From contig JAJZMN010000260.1 in the NCBI GenBank assembly GCA_021850345.1, positions 1 through 13,437 of the forward strand: a stretch of DNA of 13,437 bases, written 5' to 3'. The stretch comes from Actinomycetes bacterium. Lineage in GTDB: Bacteria > Actinomycetota > Acidimicrobiia > Acidimicrobiales > RAAP-2. The notes beneath the pieces are model-generated. The model had not been told where the DNA came from. It ran no database searches and saw only the letters and a list, made by a program, of their open reading frames with translations. Each line of letters opens with the position of its first letter. Positions within the stretch are counted from its first letter, which is position 1. A program made the position numbers and the translations under genes. Shown in pieces: positions 5,651 to 11,132 of the stretch.

Positions 5651-7450
5651 ATGAGCACCGACTCGCTCTTCCCCGCATCGTCGACCAGAGACACCCTGGC
5701 CTTCTGCTGGCGCCAGGTCGGCCCCTACAAGAGGAGCATGGTTGCGGGCTGGGTCCTCACCATGACCGCGACCCTGGTCCAGTCCGTCGCAGGTCCGCTC
5801 ATCTTTGCGGCGTTGCTGACGCGGGTGGCTCAGCTGCCGCCGCACGCCTCCTTCGGCGCGACCTTCGAGCCGCTCGTCATCGCGTACGGCGTGACGCTCG
5901 TCGCAGGGACCCTCCTGTGGCGCTGGGCCGGCTGGGTGGAGTGGGGCTCGTCGTTGGGCGCGTTCGCCCATGCGCTCGTGCGTGGGTACGAGCACCTCAT
6001 CAGCCTGAGCCACCGCTGGCACTCGGACCGGCCCGCCGGAGAAGTGATCTCCACCCTCGAGACGTTCTCGTGGGCGTTCGTCGACTTGCTCGACACGCTC
6101 CATTGGGGCTTTCTGCGCATCGCGGTCACGGTGCTCTCCGCAACCGTCGTCCTCGCCATCGTTGCGTGGCCCGTCGCGCTCGTGATGGCCGGGCTCGTCG
6201 TGGTCTTCGGTCTCGTGCTCAAGCGCCGCATGGCTCTCGTGGTCGCTGCAGGGAAGAAGTTCTCCGACACCCACAGCCGGGCGACCGGCGTGCTGGCCGA
6301 CACCATCTCGAACCTCACGACGATCCGGACGCAGTCCGCCGAGCCGTTGGAAGGCCGGCACGTGGAGGCCCTCGTCGGGCAGACGGTCAAGGCCGACCTC
6401 GAAGCGCGGCGCATCTTCGCGACGACCCGCCTGCAGATGGAGGGGTCGCTCAGCCTCTTCAGCTGGCTCGCGGTCCTCGTCGGCGTGTTCCTCGCCCTGC
6501 GCCACTCTGCAGCAGCGGGAACGATCTACCTCATCCTCTTCTACGCGACCTCGGTGGTCGCCTCGATGGAGGAGTCCTTCGAGCACATCCGCAGCTCTTC
6601 ACGCGGCCTCGGCCGGTGCGCCAAGTTCGCGGGGATCGCCGCCACGCCGCCGGAGATCGTCGACGCCCCGGGCGCACCAGACCTCGTGGTGCCAGAGGGC
6701 AGAGTCGAGATGTCGCACGTGCGGTTCAGCTACCCGCGGCGACCCCCTCTCTTCGGCGACCTCACGCTCACGATCCAGCCGGGCGAGCACGTAGGGCTCG
6801 TCGGCTCGTCCGGGTCGGGCAAGACCACCCTCACCAAGCTCCTGTTGCGTTTCATGGAGCTCGACGCCGGGACCATCGCGATCGACGAGCAGGACATCGC
6901 GAAGGTCACGCAGGCCTCGCTCCGCCGGCACATCTCCTTCGTCCCGCAGGACCCGCAGATGCTCCACCGCACGATCGCGGAGAACATCTGCTACGGCCTC
7001 GACGGGATGGACGAACCCGACATGGAGCTCGTCCACGAGGTGGGGCGCGCCGCACACGTCGAGGAGTTCGTGCGCCGCCTGCCCGACGGCTACCACACCG
7101 TGGTCGGGGAACGGGGCCTCAAGCTCTCCGGTGGTCAGCGTCAGCGCGTCGCCATCGCACAGGCGATGGCGAAGTCCGCGCCGATCCTCATCCTCGACGA
7201 AGCCACCTCCGCACTGGACTCCGAGTCGGAGATGTTGGTCCAAGAAGCGCTGTGGAAGCTGATGTCGGGCGCGACCGCGCTGGTGGTCGCCCACCGCCTC
7301 GCGACGATCGCGCGGCTCGACAGGATCGTCGTCATCGACAACGGCGAGATCGTGGAGCAGGGATCCCACCGTGAGCTCCTCTCCCTCGGTGACGAGGGTG
7401 TCTACGGCCGGCTCTGGCGCCACCAGTCGGGCGGCTTCATCGCGGCGTGA
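5651..7450 (+). CDS. ABC exporter, fused permease and ATPase half-transporter
   Basis: This 599-residue protein has an N-terminal six-helix membrane domain (about residues 28-305) and a C-terminal nucleotide-binding domain (about 350-595), so it should act as a dimer in the membrane. All ATPase motifs are present: A-loop Tyr361, Walker A GSSGSGKT (385-392), Q-loop Gln433, signature LSGGQ (492-496), Walker B ILILDE (512-517, catalytic Glu517) and H-loop His548. It belongs to the MsbA/LmrA-like exporter class; the cargo (lipid, drug or peptide) cannot be read. No peptidase domain is present. ATG 5651 is chosen over the upstream in-frame GTG/ATG at 5540 because GGAG (5642-5645) is well spaced and the family homology starts here. 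Expression is probably governed by the promoter, dyad and leader at 5225-5650. Confidence 0.93.
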   Translation: MSTDSLFPASSTRDTLAFCWRQVGPYKRSMVAGWVLTMTATLVQSVAGPLIFAALLTRVAQLPPHASFGATFEPLVIAYGVTLVAGTLLWRWAGWVEWGSSLGAFAHALVRGYEHLISLSHRWHSDRPAGEVISTLETFSWAFVDLLDTLHWGFLRIAVTVLSATVVLAIVAWPVALVMAGLVVVFGLVLKRRMALVVAAGKKFSDTHSRATGVLADTISNLTTIRTQSAEPLEGRHVEALVGQTVKADLEARRIFATTRLQMEGSLSLFSWLAVLVGVFLALRHSAAAGTIYLILFYATSVVASMEESFEHIRSSSRGLGRCAKFAGIAATPPEIVDAPGAPDLVVPEGRVEMSHVRFSYPRRPPLFGDLTLTIQPGEHVGLVGSSGSGKTTLTKLLLRFMELDAGTIAIDEQDIAKVTQASLRRHISFVPQDPQMLHRTIAENICYGLDGMDEPDMELVHEVGRAAHVEEFVRRLPDGYHTVVGERGLKLSGGQRQRVAIAQAMAKSAPILILDEATSALDSESEMLVQEALWKLMSGATALVVAHRLATIARLDRIVVIDNGEIVEQGSHRELLSLGDEGVYGRLWRHQSGGFIAA

Positions 7451-7456
7451 GGGGCG

Positions 7457-7502
7457 GCCCGGCTGGCGGGTCGCCCGGCTGACGGGTCGCCCGGCTTGCC
7501 GG
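7457..7502. repeat. 16-bp tandem repeat, possible bidirectional terminator
   Basis: Units are 7457-7472, 7473-7488 and a partial 7489-7502 (form gcccggctgrcgggtc). The unit junctions form small CGGG-TCG-CCCG hairpins (7467-7477, 7483-7493), and CCGGC/GCCGG closes the last copy (7491-7502). The array lies six bases after the exporter stop, in the convergent gap, so it may end transcripts from both sides. The remainder of the gap, 7503-7664, shows nothing I can name. Confidence 0.6.
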
Positions 7503-7664
7503 CGCGTCCGGGCTGGGGGCTCGTCAGCGCCGCTCATCGCGTCGCGCAGCTTGTCGACCGCAGTCGCGGGTACAACCGTTCGTGGTTGCCCCTTGTCGCA
7601 GGCGACCGACGCGCGCTCTGCCCGCCGTGACCCGGCTCGACCTGCAGCGGACGTCGCGGGCTGC

Positions 7665-8756
7665 TCAACCCACCCTGCGTGTGGCCGGCCGCCTCGCGAG
7701 CGTCACGGTCGCCGACTCGTGCTTGCCTGCAGGGGTGACCCAGCCCACCTTCACCCGGCTGCCAGGCGCCATACCGAGCACGTCGATACGCAATGTGAGG
7801 GCGGAGCGCACCGGGCGTGTTGCGAACTCGGTGATCGTGTCCCCCTTTTCGATGCCGGCTTTGGCTGCCGGCGAGGAGGGGACGACGCTCACCACATGGG
7901 CACCAGGCGTGGACGGCGCAGCCGGGGCGCCGGAGGGTGTACCCGGGGAAGTCGACGGTGTCGTCGAAGACCGTGTCGGCGCTGTCGGCGCCGGCACGAA
8001 GCCCGAGGGCACCACCTCCACCCCGAGGAACCCTCCGGAGCCGATGCCCGGCCCGATGCGGGGTGCGGGGAAGGCTGCACCTCCCCGGTCGGCAACCGGT
8101 GCGCTCCCTCCCCAGACGCTGAAGCCGATGCCGAGACCGATCGCCACCATCGCGATCGCGCCGAGCACGCCGCCGATGACGAGCCAGGACAGGGGGCGGC
8201 GAGGACTCGACGCCGAAGAAGAGGGCGGGCCGGCCGTAGACGGCGACCAGCCGGGCGGGAATGGCGACCAGCCGGGCGGGGATGCCGGCCATCCTGGTCC
8301 CCACCCACTCCACTGGGGCGGGCCGCCCCACGGGGGGCCGCCCCACGTGGGAGCACCCCACGGGGGAGCACCCCACGGTGAACCCGACCCCGGGGGGGCG
8401 CCGGGCACCGGGCCTGCCGAAGGAGCATTGCCCTCGGCCCCCGTTCCGCCCAGAGGTGGCGTGCCAAAGGGTGGGGTTCCCGCGGGTGGGGTTCCCACGG
8501 GTGGGGTTCCCGCGGGTGGGGTTCCAAACGGTGGCGTGCCAGAGGGTGGGGTTCCAAAGGGTGGGGTTCCCGAGAATTCGGTGCCAGAGGGCGGTGGTGC
8601 CGCTTCGGCCGGCCGCAGCGGGTCCGGCTCGGGTCCACCGCCGGCCGAGTCGGTGCCAGCTGCGACCGCATCACCGCTTCTTGCTGATCCCCCTGTCCTG
8701 TCGCCTGATGCGTCGCCGGCAGGATCGCCGGAAGACACCTCGGGAACATCGGGCAT
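7665..8756 (-). CDS. Proline-rich membrane-anchored PDZ-domain protein
   Basis: This 363-residue protein has four parts. An acidic start (1-50) leads to eight GTPPx pentapeptides (about 63-102) and a Trp/Pro/Gly-rich segment (127-171). One transmembrane helix follows (190-214). After it lies a PDZ domain of the HtrA type: FLGVEVVP (243-250), then HVVSVVPSSPAAKAGIEKGD (287-306) and the final strands to about 355. The two PDZ pieces are separated by a 35-residue Pro/Ser/Thr/Ala linker (251-285) where HtrA proteins usually have a short loop. No trypsin-like protease domain is present, so this is not itself HtrA. The proline-rich part would be cytoplasmic and the PDZ domain outside. I infer a scaffold or adaptor. 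The start is ATG 8756, with a strong GGGAGG site (8763-8768) six bases upstream. Confidence 0.85.
   Translation of the reverse strand: MPDVPEVSSGDPAGDASGDRTGGSARSGDAVAAGTDSAGGGPEPDPLRPAEAAPPPSGTEFSGTPPFGTPPSGTPPFGTPPAGTPPVGTPPAGTPPFGTPPLGGTGAEGNAPSAGPVPGAPPGSGSPWGAPPWGAPTWGGPPWGGPPQWSGWGPGWPASPPGWSPFPPGWSPSTAGPPSSSASSPRRPLSWLVIGGVLGAIAMVAIGLGIGFSVWGGSAPVADRGGAAFPAPRIGPGIGSGGFLGVEVVPSGFVPAPTAPTRSSTTPSTSPGTPSGAPAAPSTPGAHVVSVVPSSPAAKAGIEKGDTITEFATRPVRSALTLRIDVLGMAPGSRVKVGWVTPAGKHESATVTLARRPATRRVG
8242..8380 (-). repeat. Trp-Gly-Pro coding repeats of the PDZ protein
   Basis: A 21-bp near-duplication (gcgaccagccgggcggg at about 8242-8283) encodes two PPGWSP units. Further C/G-rich units at about 8328-8380 encode PWGAP/WGGPP repeats. 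Together they form a low-complexity Trp-rich segment next to the membrane helix. Confidence 0.75.
8455..8589 (-). repeat. 15-bp coding tandem repeat (GTPPx pentapeptides)
   Basis: Eight 15-bp units starting at 8455, 8470, 8485, 8500, 8515, 8530, 8545 and 8560, plus a degenerate ninth (8575-8589), encode Gly-Thr-Pro-Pro-x, with x being Phe, Ser, Ala, Val or Leu. The period keeps frame, so copy-number changes would lengthen or shorten the protein without breaking it. Confidence 0.95.
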
Positions 8757-8839
8757 CGTGCGCCTCCCGTCTCTACGAGCCGCCTGCTCTCTAAAACCTC
8801 TGCGAATGCTACGAACCGCTCGCCCGATTACAGCCGCGG

Positions 8840-8868
8840 CGCATAAGAAGCGCGCCTACACAGGTCAA
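8840..8868 (-). promoter_or_regulatory. Probable promoter of the PDZ gene
   Basis: On the minus strand, TTGACC (8868-8863) is a good -35. Seventeen bases on is TATGCG (8845-8840), a moderate -10 lacking the final T. This predicts a leader of about 75 nt before ATG 8756. Confidence 0.45.
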
Positions 8869-8889
8869 AGAAAGGCTAAGAAGTGCGCC
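8844..8889. promoter_or_regulatory. Direct repeat TAAGAAGYGCGCC, period 33 bp
   Basis: TAAGAAGCGCGCC (8844-8856) and TAAGAAGTGCGCC (8877-8889) differ at one base and lie about three helical turns apart. They flank the -35 of the minus-strand PDZ promoter, one overlapping its spacer and -10 edge and the other just upstream of -35. They also lie upstream of the acyl-CoA dehydrogenase, so a regulator bound here could affect both genes. Confidence 0.5.
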
Positions 8890-8987
8890 GGTCGGAGTGC
8901 GTGCTCGCCCTCGGGAGGAGATGCAGGACTCCACCGTGCGAGACTGCGTCGCAGGCCAACAGAGCGAAGACGAGCCGGAGGAATTCC

Positions 8988-9032
8988 ATGGCGTCAGTGC
9001 AGAGCGTGCCGCAACCCGGACGGTCACGATGA
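8988..9032 (+). CDS. 14-codon upstream ORF coupled to the acyl-CoA dehydrogenase
   Basis: MASVQSVPQPGRSR is encoded after an excellent Shine-Dalgarno site, GGAGGAA (8977-8983). Its TGA (9030-9032) overlaps the ATG of the dehydrogenase (9029-9031) as ATGA. The dehydrogenase has no good ribosome site of its own, so the mini-ORF probably loads ribosomes by stop-start coupling. An indel that split an original N-terminus would give the same picture; in that case 8988 is the ancestral start. Confidence 0.5.
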   Translation: MASVQSVPQPGRSR

Positions 9033-10279
9033 CCGGCACCTTCGACCTCGACGACGGCACCCTCACCGAGGAGCAGGTCGCGATGCTCCAGACGTGTCGC
9101 CGATACGTGGACAGGATGCTTCGTCCGTTCATCGCCGCCGATCGCCAGCGTGAGTGGGACTTCCACCCGGAGAACCGACTCGCTCCCGAGGTCCTCGAGG
9201 AGGCGGACCGGGCGGGGCTCCGGAGCCTGGGCGTGCCCGAGGAGCACGGCGGCGTCGCTCTCGATCGGGGGACGGAGGCGCAGACGTTCGCCATCATCGC
9301 TGCCGAGCTCGCCCGAGGCGACGTGGGCGTGGCAGACAAGCTGGTGCAGAACTGGAAGATCTCGGTTCTGCTTCGCGAGCTCGCGCCCCCCGCCCTCCAG
9401 GAAGAGTGGTTCACCAGGTACATGGGCGATCCGCAGTTCTTGATGGCTCACTGCCTCACGGAGCCGAGAGGCGCCTCGGACCGCTGGCTTCCCTACAACG
9501 TGCGCGAGGCCAACATGGATACCAAAGCGGTTCTCGACAACGGCTACTGGACGATCGATGGCCGCAAGCAGTTCATCAGCAACGGCTACGACGCAAGCCT
9601 CTACGTGGTGTACGCCAACACCGACGACTCGGTCGGAATGCTCCAGGGCACGAGCAGCTTTCTCGTGCCCCGCGACACGCCAGGTCTCGAAGTCACGCGC
9701 TGCAACGAGACCATCGGCGGCCGATACATGAACAACGGGGAGATCGTCTTCGACGGGTGCCGGCTTCCCGAAGACCACCTCCTCGCCCACAACGACGCGC
9801 TCGGCAAGGCCGGGGTGTACTTTCGGCCGGGGAAGATCATGCAGGCGGCGAAGAACTTGGGGATCGGTGTCGCGGCGTTCGACGACACCGTTGCCTTCGT
9901 CCACGACAGGGTGCAAGGCGGGCGCGTGCTCATCCAGCACCAAGCGGTCGCGGTGCGAGTAGCCGAGATGGCGACCAAGCTCGAGGCGGTCGCCGCGCTG
10001 TTGCGGCATGCCGCGAGGGCGGTCGACGTCCGGCGACCCAACGCTGACGCGCTCGCGGACATGGCGAAGGTCTTCGCGTCGCACGAGATCCTCGAGGTCT
10101 GCACGCAGGCGATGGAGCTGCACGGCGGCTACGGTGCGATGCTCGAAATCGGCATCGAGAAGTACCTGCGCGACGCGTCCGTCTACCTGCACATGGACGC
10201 GACGACCGACATCTCGAACTTCCGGATCGTAAGGGCGTTGTTCCCATCCAGCGCCGGCACCTACGCGGGCCCTGCCTGA
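9029..10279 (+). CDS. Acyl-CoA dehydrogenase family flavoprotein, atypical active site
   Basis: This 416-residue FAD enzyme of the acyl-CoA dehydrogenase family would oxidise an acyl-CoA at the alpha-beta position. Visible are the helical N-domain beginning LTEEQVAMLQTCRRYVDR (12-29), AHCLTEPRGASDR (140-152), which forms the flavin/substrate wall, KQFISNG (180-186), and the C-terminal ELHGGYGAM (363-371). The usual catalytic segment near YEGTxEI is here HMDATTDISN (388-397), so Asp390 aligns with the catalytic Glu. It is longer than the usual 380 residues. The substrate is not predictable; Asp is known as the base in cyclohexene-carboxyl-CoA type dehydrogenases. The start is ATG 9029, overlapping the preceding mini-ORF; extension to 8897 in frame has no ribosome site. 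The neighbouring molybdenum hydroxylase is convergent and so is not in the same operon. Confidence 0.9.
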   Translation: MTGTFDLDDGTLTEEQVAMLQTCRRYVDRMLRPFIAADRQREWDFHPENRLAPEVLEEADRAGLRSLGVPEEHGGVALDRGTEAQTFAIIAAELARGDVGVADKLVQNWKISVLLRELAPPALQEEWFTRYMGDPQFLMAHCLTEPRGASDRWLPYNVREANMDTKAVLDNGYWTIDGRKQFISNGYDASLYVVYANTDDSVGMLQGTSSFLVPRDTPGLEVTRCNETIGGRYMNNGEIVFDGCRLPEDHLLAHNDALGKAGVYFRPGKIMQAAKNLGIGVAAFDDTVAFVHDRVQGGRVLIQHQAVAVRVAEMATKLEAVAALLRHAARAVDVRRPNADALADMAKVFASHEILEVCTQAMELHGGYGAMLEIGIEKYLRDASVYLHMDATTDISNFRIVRALFPSSAGTYAGPA

Positions 10280-10433
10280 GCGCACTCGGCCGGCGCGACT
10301 GGTCCCCGCAGCACGACGGCGTTGGGGATCAGCCTGAATCGGGATGGCGGGGTGCGGGGTTGCCTAACCGCGGGAGACGACTGCCACGAGCCGTTGCACC
10401 GGGCCTGACCGTCGCCTGAACCCTGGCCACCGC
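10280..10433. other. Convergent intergenic gap, no clear terminator
   Basis: These 154 nt lie between the ends of the dehydrogenase and the CoxG-like gene. I found only short imperfect pairings such as GGTT/AACC around 10358-10370 and no convincing terminator, ORF or repeat. Confidence 0.5.
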
Positions 10434-11108
10434 TCAGCGTCGAGCGGCGCGCTTTCGAAGCCCTCTCGCCAGCAGCAAGACGGCCAGCACGAGGACCGCT
10501 GCTCCTCCCGCCACCCCGGCCAGGCCCCTCGCCCGCCCCCGGAGCGACGCCCCGATCATGCGGTTCAGATCGAGAGAGTCTTCCTCTGCGGTGCTCTCGG
10601 CGGTCGTCCGGCCGCGCGCTCCAGCGTCGCTCCCGTCCGCGTGTGGCGTCTCGGGCGACGCGCCGGCCGCGATCCGCCGCTCGAGGCGGACGGTGAACTC
10701 CTCGAGCACCCTGCTCCCCACGTCCTCGAGAACGCCTTTGCCGAACTGTGCCTGCGGTCCCGTGATGTCGAGGTCGGTCTCAGCGACGACCCGCGTGCCT
10801 CCGGGCACCTCCTCCAGCCGGTTGGTTACGGTAGCAACGGCAGAGCCTTGACCTCGCGCCTCACGGGCCTTCATCTGGATAGTCGCCTGACGCGCCACCT
10901 CATCGACCGCGACGAGGGTGGCCTGGCCCCGGTACTCGACGGTCATCGGACCAACCTTGAGGCGGATCTTCCCCTTGTACGTATCAGGAGGGACAACTTC
11001 TTCGATGCGCGCACCAGGCACGCACTCCGCCACGCCCTCCATGTCGAGGAGGTGCTTCCACACCACCTCGGGTGGGGCGGCGACGACAAATTCGTTGGTG
11101 AGGCGCAT
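10434..11108 (-). CDS. coxG: CoxG-like SRPBCC protein with C-terminal membrane anchor
   Basis: This 224-residue protein begins MRLTNEFVVAAPPEVVWKHL and continues with a VAECVPGARI motif, the hallmark of the CoxG family. The START-like SRPBCC fold covers about 1-147. A disordered acidic linker (149-182) leads to one transmembrane helix (about 196-214) and a basic tail, so it is a cytoplasmic domain tethered to the membrane. In carboxydotrophs CoxG helps recruit CO dehydrogenase to the membrane; here it follows a related molybdenum hydroxylase by 24 nt on the same strand and presumably serves that enzyme. ATG 11108 fits the family start. The ribosome site is weak (GGAG 14 nt upstream), which suggests coupling to the gene before it. 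Confidence 0.88.
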   Translation of the reverse strand: MRLTNEFVVAAPPEVVWKHLLDMEGVAECVPGARIEEVVPPDTYKGKIRLKVGPMTVEYRGQATLVAVDEVARQATIQMKAREARGQGSAVATVTNRLEEVPGGTRVVAETDLDITGPQAQFGKGVLEDVGSRVLEEFTVRLERRIAAGASPETPHADGSDAGARGRTTAESTAEEDSLDLNRMIGASLRGRARGLAGVAGGAAVLVLAVLLLARGLRKRAARR

Positions 11109-11132
11109 CAGCTGTCGGTGATCTCCGGCACC

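Noticed and set aside
5333..6586. 417-codon minus-strand frame opposite the ABC exporter
   Set aside because: Shadow of the conserved + strand gene; charged low-complexity product without motifs.
8455..8589. CRISPR-like regular array
   Set aside because: Units are 15 bp with no spacers and keep frame inside a coding gene; they encode GTPPx pentapeptides.
7582..9153. Long + strand open frame opposite the PDZ gene
   Set aside because: It mirrors the repeats of the minus-strand gene, has no recognisable domain and runs through the promoter gap; the minus frame has a strong ribosome site, a membrane helix and a PDZ domain.
8876..10285. 469-codon minus-strand frame opposite the acyl-CoA dehydrogenase
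   Set aside because: High-GC mirror frame; composition is Arg/Val/His-rich with no domain, while the + strand encodes a full conserved enzyme.
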